This document shows positions 26,039 through 35,614 of a DNA stretch of 64,000 nt, piece by piece. Positions within the stretch are counted from its first letter, which is position 1, and every line of letters starts with the position of its first letter. Below the pieces are notes generated by a model, which had not been told where the DNA came from, did no database searches, and saw nothing but the letters and a program-made list of their open reading frames with translations. The position numbers were made by a program, and so were the translations under genes. This DNA comes from Endozoicomonas sp. OPT23. GTDB lineage: Bacteria; Pseudomonadota; Gammaproteobacteria; Pseudomonadales; Endozoicomonadaceae. Location: contig NZ_PPFD01000004.1 of NCBI RefSeq assembly GCF_009653635.1, positions 1 through 64,000 on the forward strand. The letters run 5' to 3'.

Positions 26039-27811
26039 ATGGTCTTCACGAAAGACGAGAACCGTTTCTTAACACAGGGATGCGTGATGCTGACTTGGCT
26101 CTGGCACTATATTCGACCCTATCGATTGCACCTGATGGGGGCGCTACTGGCGCTTGTGATTACGTCCGGTTTAACACTTGCTTTGGGGCAGGGTGTCAAA
26201 CTGATGATCGATCAGGGTTTTGTTGAAGGCTCAGTGTCTGGGCTCTGGCAAGCTCTGCAGATATTTCTCGGGCTCACCCTTGCCATGTCTTTGGGTTCTT
26301 ACTGCAGGCTTTACCTTGTCTCCTGGTTGGGAGAACGGGTGGTTGCTGATATACGAAAAGACCTCTATGGCAGACTGGTTAAACTCCACCCGGGGTTTTA
26401 TGAAGAAAACCATTCCGGTGAAATTCAAAGCCGCATCACTACAGACACAACTCTGCTTCAATCCGTGATCGGCTCGGAGATCTCCTTTGCCCTTCGCAAT
26501 ACCCTGATGTTTATTGGTGGCCTTGTTTTGATGGTGATCAGCAACCTGAAACTGACATTGATGGTTCTGGTCGCGGTTCCTCTGGTGGTTTTTCCACTGC
26601 TGTTTATTGGCCGTAAAGTCAGAAGCCTTTCCAAAACCAGTCAGGATAAAATTGCTACTGCTGGAGCCTGGGTTGGAGAAAGCTTACAAAACATAAGAGT
26701 CGTTCAGGCGTTTAACCGTGAACAACTGGTTATTGATAAGTTTAATGATGCTGCTGAACAGGCTTTTGATGTTGCTATTAAACGTGTGGGTACAAGAGCA
26801 ACATTAATCGGGCTGGTGATGTTGCTGGTGCTCAGCGCGGTTGGCAGCATGATGTATATTGGTGGTCGCGACGTATTGGAAGGTAATCTGTCAGGAGGAG
26901 AGCTGGCAGCCTTTGTCTTCTATGCGATTATCGTGGCTGGGTCGCTGGCAGCGGTTACAGAAGTGTACGGAGAGCTGCAAAGGGCTGCAGGAGCTGTTGA
27001 CCGGATACGTGAATTGCAGGCGATTAAATCTGAAATTCTTGCCCCTGAGCACCCCGTCAACCCTGCTTCGGTTTCAGGACAGTTGACTCTTAATCAGGTC
27101 ACTTATGCTTATCCCTCAAGACCTGATCAGTCAGCTATTGATAATTTGACCCTGAACATCAAGGCGGGTGAACGTATCGCTCTGGTCGGCCCTTCCGGTG
27201 CAGGTAAGTCAACCATGTTTGATCTTCTGCTTCGGTTCAGAGAGCCTCAATCAGGCAATATTGCTCTGGATGGTATTGCTATAAACGACATGAAGCCAGC
27301 AAGATTGAGAAGTCACTTTGCTCTGGTTCCTCAGCATCCGGTTCTGTTCAGTACCAATGTCTGGGAGAACCTTCGTTACGGTAATCCTGAAGCGACCGAT
27401 GAGGAAGTTATTGCTGCCGCGAAAGCCGCTCACGCGGATGAATTTATTCAAAACCTGCCACAGGGTTACAGCAGTGACCTGGGAGAACGTGGTGTAAAAC
27501 TCTCAGGCGGACAGCAGCAACGAATGGCGATAGCCAGAGCCATTCTCCGTGATCCGGAAGTACTTCTGCTCGATGAAGCCACCAGCGCTCTGGATGCTCA
27601 AAGCGAATATCTGGTTCAGCAGGCGTTGAATGAACTTATGAAAAATCGAACGACACTGGTTATTGCCCACAGATTAGCCACCATAACTCACGTTGATCGC
27701 ATTGCAGTTATGGACAAGGGACAGTTAGTGGCGATAGGAACCCACGAGGAATTGCTGGAGAGTTCACCTCTTTATCAGAGGCTTGCCAAGCTGCAGTTTA
27801 ATACTGCATAG
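26039..27811 (+). CDS. ABC exporter, fused permease and ATPase (MsbA-like)
   Basis: A 590-residue half-transporter. Six transmembrane helices occupy about 25-310. The nucleotide-binding domain has Walker A GPSGAGKST (384-392), signature LSGGQ (488-492), Walker B with LLLDEA (about 509-514) and a switch histidine in IAHRLAT. It should act as a homodimer exporting a lipid or hydrophobic compound. The start is uncertain: ATG 26039 has weak signals and ATG 26087 (MLTWLWHYIRPY) begins directly at the first helix. It is monocistronic, so a narrow substrate call is not possible. Confidence 0.9.
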   Translation: MVFTKDENRFLTQGCVMLTWLWHYIRPYRLHLMGALLALVITSGLTLALGQGVKLMIDQGFVEGSVSGLWQALQIFLGLTLAMSLGSYCRLYLVSWLGERVVADIRKDLYGRLVKLHPGFYEENHSGEIQSRITTDTTLLQSVIGSEISFALRNTLMFIGGLVLMVISNLKLTLMVLVAVPLVVFPLLFIGRKVRSLSKTSQDKIATAGAWVGESLQNIRVVQAFNREQLVIDKFNDAAEQAFDVAIKRVGTRATLIGLVMLLVLSAVGSMMYIGGRDVLEGNLSGGELAAFVFYAIIVAGSLAAVTEVYGELQRAAGAVDRIRELQAIKSEILAPEHPVNPASVSGQLTLNQVTYAYPSRPDQSAIDNLTLNIKAGERIALVGPSGAGKSTMFDLLLRFREPQSGNIALDGIAINDMKPARLRSHFALVPQHPVLFSTNVWENLRYGNPEATDEEVIAAAKAAHADEFIQNLPQGYSSDLGERGVKLSGGQQQRMAIARAILRDPEVLLLDEATSALDAQSEYLVQQALNELMKNRTTLVIAHRLATITHVDRIAVMDKGQLVAIGTHEELLESSPLYQRLAKLQFNTA

Positions 27812-27834
27812 GCTATCAATATAAACATCTATGC

Positions 27835-27868
27835 TCAGCGCTTCTATCCCGGTTGGAAGAAGCGCTGA
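27835..27868. terminator. Hairpin between convergent genes
   Basis: TCAGCGCTTCT (27835-27845) pairs perfectly with AGAAGCGCTGA (27858-27868) with a 12-nt loop. It sits between the ABC gene and the minus-strand cysteine-motif gene. No strong T-run follows on either side. Confidence 0.6.
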
Positions 27869-27885
27869 AGATCAAAACACCCGAC

Positions 27886-27996
27886 TTATTTCTGCTCTTG
27901 TTTCTCTGCAGACTTTTCTTCCTGGTGTCCGGCTACTTCTTCCTGCTCTTTTTTCTTCTCAACATCCTGACCACCGCAAGCACCACAACAACTCAT
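27886..27996 (-). CDS. Micro-protein with CCGACGG motif, 36 aa
   Basis: The ATG at 27996 gives MSCCGACGGQ followed by a Lys/Glu/Gln-rich hydrophilic tail. CAGGAT lies about 11 nt upstream. The N-terminal CC-x2-C cluster suggests metal binding. I recall similar short CCGxCGG proteins from other gammaproteobacteria, but no function. The opposite strand has overlapping open frames that I take as shadows. Confidence 0.6.
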   Translation of the reverse strand: MSCCGACGGQDVEKKKEQEEVAGHQEEKSAEKQEQK

Positions 27997-28127
27997 TTCT
28001 ATCATCCTGTATTCTATAAAAAGTATATGGATGGATAATAACCGAGTGAAACACCCGAACATATGATGCAAATCAAATGAATCTTTAGAAAGATATATGC
28101 AAGGAGGAACTTAAACGTCTGCTCTGA

Positions 28128-28931
28128 TTAAAGCTGTACGTCAAGACAGCCTTTAATCAAGCCTCGCTTGCTGAAATTAAACCGGGTCAGATAAGCGCCC
28201 AGCGAATCTGGGCCAAGCAACTGGTTAGTGACTTCTTTTACGGTCATTCCCTGGCCAAATAGATGCTGAGCATTGCCACAGAGTTCGACCAAATATTCCA
28301 GCTTACGGCTCAGCGCCTGCTTGCCATCTTCTACTACACCTCTGTGAGGGCAGAACATGGTTTGAAAATCGTAGTTAAGAACATTACGAATATCGTCTAT
28401 CTGCTGCCCCAGGTTCTCCTTTTCATGGAGAAACTTCACGGCACTGGCAATATAAAGATCACCAGTAAACATATAGCCCTTTTCAGGCACAAAAAAACAC
28501 TGCATATCATGGCAGTGTCCAGGCACATGAATCGGAATAATCTGTGAACCGTCATCCAGCTCTATTCGTTCAGGAAAGGGTTGTATCGCTATCTTTGGCG
28601 TAGAACCCCAAAAAATCTTTTCCAGAAGAGTAATAGAGAAGCCTTTCTTGAGTTGTCTGACGGTACGCTCATGTCCTGATGCCAATACATCAAACTCATC
28701 ATGAATGTTTTTAATATTACCAGTATGGTCTTCATGAAAGTGCGTAATCAATAGCTGCCTGACGTCTTTTTCAGCGATAAAAGGCCGAACAAATTGCCAC
28801 TGCCTGAGCGGGCCACAATCAATAAGGGTGTCACCTATTCGGTAGTTTACGAAGGAAGCCGTGACGTGGTCTTTCCAGCCGGTTCTTATCCCTTCAATAC
28901 CTTCGAATTGTATTCGTCCAAAATCAGCCAT
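28128..28931 (-). CDS. MBL-fold metallo-hydrolase
   Basis: A 267-residue metallo-beta-lactamase-fold protein. The metal motif HFHEDH occupies 64-69, followed by VPGHCHDMQCF and FTGDLYI, the later metal ligands. The C-terminal part is helical, as in glyoxalase/lactonase-like members. There is no signal peptide. GAGA lies before the ATG. The substrate is unknown. Confidence 0.83.
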   Translation of the reverse strand: MADFGRIQFEGIEGIRTGWKDHVTASFVNYRIGDTLIDCGPLRQWQFVRPFIAEKDVRQLLITHFHEDHTGNIKNIHDEFDVLASGHERTVRQLKKGFSITLLEKIFWGSTPKIAIQPFPERIELDDGSQIIPIHVPGHCHDMQCFFVPEKGYMFTGDLYIASAVKFLHEKENLGQQIDDIRNVLNYDFQTMFCPHRGVVEDGKQALSRKLEYLVELCGNAQHLFGQGMTVKEVTNQLLGPDSLGAYLTRFNFSKRGLIKGCLDVQL

Positions 28932-29006
28932 TGGTTTCTCTTATTATTGTTATTTCTTACCCTGAGCTTTCACCCATGGCTGATATATTTCTCATACTCG
29001 ATGCTA

Positions 29007-29867
29007 TCAAAGCAGCTTATTCAGGCGATCCGGATAGTCAGTGATAATACCGTCAACGCCATCATCAATAAGGCTGACCATTTCAGACGTTTCATTAATG
29101 GTCCAGACTTCCACTTTCAATCCCCGACTCTGGGCATCCTCAATAAAAGACGGAGTAACAATCTCAAGATCAGAGTGAACCAATGGTACCTGAAGAGCCT
29201 GTGCAGTCACTGGCAGTAAATGAGAAAGACCTACTTTCTGTAAACCAACGAACAGCTTCACTTCTTCCGGCGACATTGATGTCGCAACCTGCGGGCAGAT
29301 TGCCCGAAACTCTTCCAGAGCCTCATGCTTGAAAGAGCCAATAATAGCCTTCTGATCGATATTGTTATCTTTCAGTGATTTACACAGTTTTCTGGCAATG
29401 CTCGGACGCTCCTGCTTGATCTCAATGACGTAGCGAGCACCTGGAGTTACATCAACTATCTCCTGAAACGTAGGAATGGTAATGCCTACTTCACGATACG
29501 GATAGGATTGATCCTTATTGGGGTCAAACATATAACCCGCATCCAGAGCCTTCAGCTCTTCAAGCGTTTTCTCTTTGACCGGACCATAGCCATTGGTGGT
29601 TGCATTAACCGTATCGTCATGACGAACTATCAGATGACCATCCTTACTGCTATGGATGTCCATCTCGATAAGAGCACCCAGCTTGTGAGACAGCGCAGCA
29701 GCATCAGCCGTATTATCAGGCTTCAGACCATGTCCCGCTCGATGAGCAATAACGTCAATCTTTGCCTTATCGCGATAATAAGCATGTTCGGATATATAGT
29801 TAACCGGAGGCACAAAGTAGAGGCCGCCGATTACCAGAGCCAGCAGCAAGACAAGTTTTTTCCACAT
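29007..29867 (-). CDS. Glycerophosphodiester phosphodiesterase
   Basis: A 286-residue GDPD-family enzyme that hydrolyses glycerophosphodiesters to glycerol-3-phosphate and an alcohol. Catalytic residues are H42-R43 (IAHRAG), E68 and D70 (IEMDIH) and H83 (VRHDDT). An N-terminal hydrophobic segment (5-20) is a membrane anchor or signal peptide, so it should act in the envelope. The C-terminus has the VWTINE and DGIITDYPD blocks of the family. Confidence 0.92.
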   Translation of the reverse strand: MWKKLVLLLALVIGGLYFVPPVNYISEHAYYRDKAKIDVIAHRAGHGLKPDNTADAAALSHKLGALIEMDIHSSKDGHLIVRHDDTVNATTNGYGPVKEKTLEELKALDAGYMFDPNKDQSYPYREVGITIPTFQEIVDVTPGARYVIEIKQERPSIARKLCKSLKDNNIDQKAIIGSFKHEALEEFRAICPQVATSMSPEEVKLFVGLQKVGLSHLLPVTAQALQVPLVHSDLEIVTPSFIEDAQSRGLKVEVWTINETSEMVSLIDDGVDGIITDYPDRLNKLL

Positions 29868-29986
29868 AATTTTATTTTAATTGTAGTTTTTTGTATGTCT
29901 GCATCATAGCAGCAATTAAACGACAAATTAAATACAGTTCACAAAACCTGTCTTTACTACTTTTCCTGTGAGCTATTTTACGATAA

Positions 29987-30520
29987 TCAGAAATCACACA
30001 AATCAGGCTTTCCTTCAGGCTTTATCCGTTCATTACGCTTACGGGTTTCATCTTCGTCAAACATACTCTGCCACTGGCGGCTTTCATTTTCCGGCAACAC
30101 TTCTTTGACGCACCATACTCTCTCGTATCCGGTATGAGCGATCTTCCAGTCACCATCAGCCTTCACATACTCATCCCAGTAAATGCCGTTGCCACGAACC
30201 CGCATATTGGCATCCAAAATATGGACAGTGTCATCCATATACCAGACACCTGTCGCGGTAGTAGGGCTGGTGATCTCAATTTCAGGATGATGGCCGTGAT
30301 GCTGACTGAGAATTCTCTGATTACTCATCATCTCAACAAAGAAGCTATAAACTTCTTCACGTCCATTTTGAACATGACCACCATTGTCATAACGTGTTGT
30401 CGCATCTTCAGTAAATAGATCTGCAAGCTGACGATGCTGCTTACAATCAACATAGCGATAATATCGATGCTTCATCTTTTTGATTTCTTCGATCGCTTCC
30501 AGCTTTTCCAGTAAACCCAT
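29987..30520 (-). CDS. NTF2/SnoaL-fold protein
   Basis: A 177-residue protein of the nuclear transport factor 2 superfamily (SnoaL-like, the fold of ketosteroid isomerases and bile-acid dehydratases). It starts with the helix EAIEEIKKMKHRYYRYVD, then LFTEDAT and a curved sheet with HGHHPEIEI and WKIAHTGYER. The ATG at 30520 is chosen for the GAGGA 8 nt upstream; an in-frame start 195 bp earlier would overlap the flavoprotein gene. It lies 25 bp after that gene, so the two form an operon and may act on the same substrate. Confidence 0.82.
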   Translation of the reverse strand: MGLLEKLEAIEEIKKMKHRYYRYVDCKQHRQLADLFTEDATTRYDNGGHVQNGREEVYSFFVEMMSNQRILSQHHGHHPEIEITSPTTATGVWYMDDTVHILDANMRVRGNGIYWDEYVKADGDWKIAHTGYERVWCVKEVLPENESRQWQSMFDEDETRKRNERIKPEGKPDLCDF

Positions 30521-30545
30521 TACGTTGTCCTCTGCTTTTTTATTA

Positions 30546-32039
30546 TTATTTAGTGTTCTGAGCTGCAGTTTTTCCGGCCAGACGGCCAAAGAAAGTGGCA
30601 TCACCAATCGAAAAACCGCTGCTGTAAGTTGCGCCACTTCGTGGCAGACCACAGGTGTTTCTACCAGCAGCGTACAATCCGGTAACAACTTGTCTGTCTT
30701 CAGTAAGCACTTCACCTGTTGGCTGGGTATTCAATCCACCAAAGGTAAATACGGGGAAATAGGCGCCACTGTTAATGGAGATATCAAAAGCGGCGTAAGG
30801 TGCTTCATTCAATGGTTTTAGATAGGGCTTTCTCTTATGAAACAAAGGGTCATTCCCCTCTGCAGCATGAAAATTGAACTGTTCAAGAGTGTGAGACAAT
30901 GAGCGAGCTGGCATGTTCAGCTCTTCTTCAAGCTCTTCAATGGTTTCACCGACACCTGCCACACCAAAACCACCCAGTGGCGGTTTTTCCAAAGCTTCAA
31001 AATTTCGGCTGTCGATCACCAGATAGAATTTTTCATCAGGGGCATTGAGAATAAGATCACCAACTACTCCCTGATAGCTGTCTTCATTAATAACTCGCTG
31101 ACCTTTACCGTTGACAATAATACCATCGACAAAGGAAGACGGCGGGTAGAAAGGCAAAGCAACAAAACCTTCACTCATTCCTATAAGTGAACCACCAACA
31201 CCCTGCCCCATACGCAGACCAACGCCATTATCATTCGGGTTACCAAGAGGCAAAGACGCTTTTGCCAATCTTGGCGCATGGTTCTTTACCATCTCATCAT
31301 TCATGATAAAGCCACCGGCACAGAGAATGACGCCCTGAGCCGCCTTAATGCAGCGCTCTTCACCATCGATACGGACAACCAGACCAACAACTCTTTTGCT
31401 GTCGTCCTGAATAAGCGTCAGTGCTCGACTCTCATAACTGATCAACACCTGTCGTTTTTCAAGTGCAGCTGTGAGCGTTCTCATCAGGTAAGCGCCACCG
31501 TCTTCACCATGGGCTTTACCTTTGTGCCCTCGCGGCGCTGGTTTAGCAATGGTGTCATAGGGATAGGCGTATTCATTACCGGAGCAGATCAAACCTTCAT
31601 CATTGGGCGTATTGGTGTATTTTTCAGCGTAGTATTCAGCCTTGAACTCCATGCCCTGATCCAGCAGCCATTGATAGTGGTCAAGATTATTATCCACATA
31701 GAGACGAATCTTTTCTTCATCACCATTCGGCCCACAACTTTTGACCATAAACTGATACATATCTTCCAGCGTGTCTTCAAAGCCGCACTCACTCTGAAGC
31801 AGTGTCCCACCACCAAAGTAGATCTGACCGCCAGCCATTGCTGTTGTACCACCACCCACACTGCCAGCTTCCAGAACCATCACTTTCGCACCGGCATCGG
31901 CCGCTTCAATAGCCGCACAACTACCAGCAGCACCGAGGCCGACAACAACAACATCAGTTTCAGCAAACCAATCTGCGACTTCTGACAATTCTCGGGGTTC
32001 AGTAGGAAGCGTTTTTCCGGACACAGCCTGCACCTTCAT
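30546..32039 (-). CDS. FAD-dependent oxidoreductase (fumarate reductase / ketosteroid dehydrogenase-like)
   Basis: A 497-residue flavoprotein. The dinucleotide-binding motif is GLGAAG (34-39), followed by EAGSVGGGTTAMAGG, typical of the FAD-binding-2 family that includes fumarate reductase and 3-ketosteroid dehydrogenases. The C-terminus has GGLNTQPTGEVL and GLYAAGRNTCG, with a closing SSGFSIGDATFFGR. The ATG at 32039 is preferred over one at 32099 because the latter adds a Cys/Pro-rich stretch before the conserved protein. No signal peptide or heme motif is seen. The NTF2-fold gene follows. A steroid-type substrate is inference. Confidence 0.85.
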   Translation of the reverse strand: MKVQAVSGKTLPTEPRELSEVADWFAETDVVVVGLGAAGSCAAIEAADAGAKVMVLEAGSVGGGTTAMAGGQIYFGGGTLLQSECGFEDTLEDMYQFMVKSCGPNGDEEKIRLYVDNNLDHYQWLLDQGMEFKAEYYAEKYTNTPNDEGLICSGNEYAYPYDTIAKPAPRGHKGKAHGEDGGAYLMRTLTAALEKRQVLISYESRALTLIQDDSKRVVGLVVRIDGEERCIKAAQGVILCAGGFIMNDEMVKNHAPRLAKASLPLGNPNDNGVGLRMGQGVGGSLIGMSEGFVALPFYPPSSFVDGIIVNGKGQRVINEDSYQGVVGDLILNAPDEKFYLVIDSRNFEALEKPPLGGFGVAGVGETIEELEEELNMPARSLSHTLEQFNFHAAEGNDPLFHKRKPYLKPLNEAPYAAFDISINSGAYFPVFTFGGLNTQPTGEVLTEDRQVVTGLYAAGRNTCGLPRSGATYSSGFSIGDATFFGRLAGKTAAQNTK

Positions 32040-32299
32040 TATTGTTATTCTTTTCCCAGGTGTCGGACATCTGGAACTCCCACATGGAGAACCAGCCAAA
32101 ACACATGGACAGTTGAATTGATTTCAGCCAAATATCAGTGATCTGAATCTGCTTTGCATAATCTGTTTTGACTAGAAGGCGCTCTCACAGACAGCTTTGT
32201 AATCACACAACAGTTATTCTTTAGGAACTATGGCTCTTGCCACTGCTATCTGAAAAAGGCACTCTGAGCCTGATAAAAATGAAATAAAGCAGCTAAACA

Positions 32300-33298
32300 A
32301 TGATAAGAATAGGCATTCTGGGAGCGGCAAGAATTGCTCCCATGGCACTGATTGAGCCAGCAAAAAAGTTGGCTGGGGTTGAAGTTACCGCTATCGCAGC
32401 CAGAGATCCGGAAAAAGCCAGAGCCTTTGCCAAAAAGCATGAGATACCTGTCGTCTGCGACAGTTATGATGAACTGATTGCTCGAGAAGATATTGATGCC
32501 ATCTACAACCCTCTGCCAAACAGTCTGCACGCAGAGTGGAGCATTAAGGCATTAAAGGCAGGTAAGGATGTTCTCTGCGAAAAGCCATTTGCCAATAATG
32601 AGCAAGACGCCAAAGCGATGGTTGAAGCCGCCAATGCCTCGACGCAGGTGCTGATGGAAGCGTTTCATTACCGCTATCACCCGCTTATTCAGCGAGTAAA
32701 AGAACTGGTGCCAACACTGGGAAAAATCAAACACATTCATACCAGCATGTGTTTCCCCCTCCCTATGTTTAACGACATTCGTTACAACTATGCTCTGGGA
32801 GGCGGCGCCACAATGGATGTAGGTGCTTACACCACCAACCTTTTAAGACTGGTTGCCAAAGCTTCCGGAGACCCCGATCTGGCAGCGCTTCCTGATGTTG
32901 ATCAGGCAAAAGCTTCTCTGAAAGGTGCCGAAATTGACCGGCATATGGAAACGCACCTGTCCTGGCCTAACGGCACAACAGCCAGAACCAGCAACTCACT
33001 CTGGTCATGGAAACTGGTGTCACTGAAACTTGAAGTTGAAGGTGAAAACGGCAAGCTGTACATCAAAAATCCCTACCTTCCCCAGCTGTTTCACAAGCTG
33101 GTTGTATTCAACAGTAAGGGTAAGACCCTTGAAAAGCTGAAGGCTGAATCCACCTACTTTTATCAACTGGAAGAATTCTGTCGTAGAATCAATGAACGAG
33201 ACTTCTCACCAGAATCCCATCAGGACTCTATTGAGAACATGCGCTTAATCGACAGTATTTACAGAGCCGCAGGATTAAAACTGCGAGGGCAGGAATAG
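32300..33298 (+). CDS. Gfo/Idh/MocA family oxidoreductase
   Basis: A 332-residue NAD(P)-dependent dehydrogenase. The Rossmann motif GILGAARIAP lies at 5-14 and the catalytic EKP at 94-96 (LCEKPFANN). The second domain has the YRYHPLIQR and GGGATMDVGAY blocks. It is divergent from the flavoprotein gene by 260 bp. There is no good ribosome site at the ATG. The family acts mostly on sugars, and also on trans-dihydrodiols; the substrate here is unknown. Confidence 0.9.
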   Translation: MIRIGILGAARIAPMALIEPAKKLAGVEVTAIAARDPEKARAFAKKHEIPVVCDSYDELIAREDIDAIYNPLPNSLHAEWSIKALKAGKDVLCEKPFANNEQDAKAMVEAANASTQVLMEAFHYRYHPLIQRVKELVPTLGKIKHIHTSMCFPLPMFNDIRYNYALGGGATMDVGAYTTNLLRLVAKASGDPDLAALPDVDQAKASLKGAEIDRHMETHLSWPNGTTARTSNSLWSWKLVSLKLEVEGENGKLYIKNPYLPQLFHKLVVFNSKGKTLEKLKAESTYFYQLEEFCRRINERDFSPESHQDSIENMRLIDSIYRAAGLKLRGQE

Positions 33299-33321
33299 CG
33301 TTATTGTTTAACGCTATTCCT
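33291..33321 (+). terminator. Terminator overlapping the oxidoreductase stop codon
   Basis: AGGAATAGCGTTA (33291-33303) pairs with TAACGCTATTCCT (33309-33321), loop TTGTT. The TAG stop lies inside the stem. Only a weak T-tract follows. Confidence 0.7.
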
Positions 33322-33349
33322 GCTTTACCAATCAGTCAGTTCTCGCCGG

Positions 33350-33964
33350 TTAAATACCAGTTTCCTGATCATAATAAGCAGTCAACCTGGTAATGTAGCT
33401 AGTCAGACTCAAAATCTCACCATCTTCCATCAATTGTTTCAAAAGACCAGAATCCAGTTCATAGGTATCTAACGCGTCTTTATAAATCACAATCTGTTTA
33501 TCATCTGCATTTAAAAAGCCTGTCACAAAAACAGTATTATAAGTTTCCACTTTACATATTTCATCATGACAATTCGCTCTGCTCTCTGTCACTACCGAGC
33601 TACTCATTGCTTTCTCATGAGACTCTTTATCAATTTTGTCCCGTCCATACTCCAGACTATATACAAAAAGCCCATTCCCGGCTCTCTTGATATATACCTC
33701 TTTAACAAACGCACCTATAAAGCTGAGACTCTCAAAGTTTGATCCCTTCCAGTTTGATCTGTTCAACCTAAGACCATAAGAAATATAGGTCTTTTTTTCA
33801 AGATAACGATCCATTGTCATGATTGAATAGTATCGGGATGACATATCCCAATTTTCAGTGACTACAACCGTCTCTCCTGCATAGGTTGTAATTGATTGAA
33901 GGCAGACCACTAAAATCAAAAGAAAACGACTCAGGGTTGATCGAACAAGAGCTTTATACTTCAT
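33350..33964 (-). CDS. Hypothetical secreted protein, 204 aa
   Basis: A signal peptide (about 1-29, ending TTYA) is followed by a mixed, Tyr-rich domain with two close cysteines (CHDEIC) that may form a disulfide. A very good ribosome site (AAAGAGGTGAG) precedes the ATG, and a perfect hairpin lies 16 bp upstream of it. I recognise no family. Confidence 0.72.
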   Translation of the reverse strand: MKYKALVRSTLSRFLLILVVCLQSITTYAGETVVVTENWDMSSRYYSIMTMDRYLEKKTYISYGLRLNRSNWKGSNFESLSFIGAFVKEVYIKRAGNGLFVYSLEYGRDKIDKESHEKAMSSSVVTESRANCHDEICKVETYNTVFVTGFLNADDKQIVIYKDALDTYELDSGLLKQLMEDGEILSLTSYITRLTAYYDQETGI

Positions 33965-33980
33965 ACACTCACCTCTTTAA

Positions 33981-34003
33981 GAAGTACCATTTAGTGGTAC
34001 TTC
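33981..34003. promoter_or_regulatory. Hairpin just upstream of the secreted-protein gene
   Basis: GAAGTACCA (33981-33989) and TGGTACTTC (33995-34003) form a perfect 9-bp stem with a TTTAG loop. On the plus strand a T-rich stretch follows, as in a terminator, but no plus-strand gene ends here. On the minus strand it sits in the 5' leader of the secreted-protein gene, where it could be an operator or a leader stem. Confidence 0.5.
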
Positions 34004-34311
34004 TTTATTTATTTTAATTAGGCTTTCTTCGCCATTTACTGTCCATCCTTATACAATTTCACTTCCACACCCTGGAAAATCATATTTTCAGATTTTGCCA
34101 AAAGTTCAGCAGTAATCATGAAATAAGAATATATGTTTCGGAACCTAACCTGCACAGACATTCATGATTTATATTCACAAATCAGAATAGTTAAGGATCA
34201 CGTGAATTAAAATTTATTTTTCTCGTTTTTTTTCATTGAGCTCTTCTCTTATTTTTTTCCATGTTCATCTGTAATATGTCATCGTTATTCACAATGTACT
34301 ATTGGCTATCT

Positions 34312-34575
34312 ATGGTAAGAGAACTCTCTGTTTCAACCTGTCCTGCATGTGGCAAAAATAATCTGTGTGCTTTTGGGCTTGGCCAACCAGCTGAAAGCTG
34401 CTGGTGCCTACAAGACATAAAAAAACCGGAAAAAGGTGAAATCCTTCTTCCGGTTCCTGTTTATGACTCTGCTTCCAGAGAGCCCGCCAGTTGCTACTGT
34501 CATGAATGCCTGAAAAAGATCAAGGCATTAAAGCAGGGGCTTCAAGACCAGCCAGCTCATCCAAACCGCACATAA
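34312..34575 (+). CDS. Cysteine-rich CWC family protein
   Basis: A small protein with the family pattern [10 protein letters not shown]...CWC and then CYCHEC, likely a zinc-binding fold. The start is uncertain: none of the candidate ATGs (34261, 34276, 34294, 34312) has a ribosome site. I use the last one because the conserved part begins soon after it. The 3' end overlaps argC by 56 bp in the opposite direction. Function unknown. Confidence 0.72.
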   Translation: MVRELSVSTCPACGKNNLCAFGLGQPAESCWCLQDIKKPEKGEILLPVPVYDSASREPASCYCHECLKKIKALKQGLQDQPAHPNRT

Positions 34576-35563
34576 TATTCATATTCTGTACAGCCTGACC
34601 GGCAGCACCTTTCATCAGGTTATCAATAACAGACAGAATCACGACAGTATCACCACCTTGTGGACGATGCACCGCAATACGGCAGACATTGGATGCTTTG
34701 GCTGAACGGGTTTCCGGATGACTGCCTTCAGGCATTACATCCACAAAAGGTTCATCGGCAAACTTGTCTTCGAACAGTTTCTGAAGATCGACAGAATGGT
34801 CTTTTACTGTCGCATAGACAGTCGAGTGAATACCACGAATCATCGGTGTCAGGTGCGGAGTAAATACCAACTCTCCCGAGAAAACCTTGTCGCCGGATGA
34901 AGGCATTCTCGCTACGCCCTGTTTGATCTCGGGCAGGTGACGATGACCAGCAACACCGTAAGCCTTGAAGGATTCAGAAGCTTCACACAGCAGGCTGCCG
35001 GTTTTCGCTTCACGGCCTGCACCACTAACACCAGACTTTGCATCTACAATAATAGTGTCGTCTACCAGCCCTGCTTCCACCAGCGGCAGCAGAGCTAGCT
35101 GTGTGGCTGTCGGATAACAACCCGGATTAGCCACCAGCCTTGCCGATTTGATCTGTTCACGGTTCATTTCCGGCAAACCATAAACAGCTTCGTCCAGTAA
35201 TTCAGGGCAGGCATGATCGACACCGTACCATTGTTTCCAGACAGTCGGATCGGAGAGCCTGAAGTCTGCAGCCAGATCAACCACCTTCACACCTTTTTCC
35301 AGCAGAGTGGGTACTGACTTCATGGCAATACCATTAGGCGTAGCGAAGAACACCAGATCACATTGAGCCAATACTTCATCGTCCGGAACCGAGTAAGCGA
35401 TATCCATCTTGCCACGCAGGCCCGGATAAAGATCACTGACAGGTCGGCCCGCTTCCTTCCTGGAGGTGATGACTTCCACGCTGACATCGGGGTGAACCGC
35501 CAGCAGACGCAGTAATTCGGCCCCGGTATACCCGGTGCCACCCACGATTCCGACCTTAACCAT
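34520..35563 (-). CDS. argC: N-acetyl-gamma-glutamyl-phosphate reductase
   Basis: A 347-residue enzyme of arginine synthesis that reduces N-acetylglutamyl phosphate to the semialdehyde with NADPH. The Rossmann motif [13 protein letters not shown] begins at residue 5 and the catalytic cysteine is C149 in [14 protein letters not shown] lies 6 nt before the ATG at 35563, which decides the start over an in-frame TTG 15 bp upstream. No other arg gene is adjacent. Confidence 0.96.
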   Translation of the reverse strand: MVKVGIVGGTGYTGAELLRLLAVHPDVSVEVITSRKEAGRPVSDLYPGLRGKMDIAYSVPDDEVLAQCDLVFFATPNGIAMKSVPTLLEKGVKVVDLAADFRLSDPTVWKQWYGVDHACPELLDEAVYGLPEMNREQIKSARLVANPGCYPTATQLALLPLVEAGLVDDTIIVDAKSGVSGAGREAKTGSLLCEASESFKAYGVAGHRHLPEIKQGVARMPSSGDKVFSGELVFTPHLTPMIRGIHSTVYATVKDHSVDLQKLFEDKFADEPFVDVMPEGSHPETRSAKASNVCRIAVHRPQGGDTVVILSVIDNLMKGAAGQAVQNMNIMCGLDELAGLEAPALMP

Positions 35564-35614
35564 GATCTCTCCAATCAAATGATGAATTTTTATTTATTTT
35601 ATTAGAATAATTAT

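Noticed and set aside
27831-28038. Plus-strand hydrophobic open frames opposite the CCGACGG gene
   Set aside because: They cover the hairpin and the better-supported minus-strand micro-protein; the hydrophobicity comes from the antisense of Glu/Lys codons.
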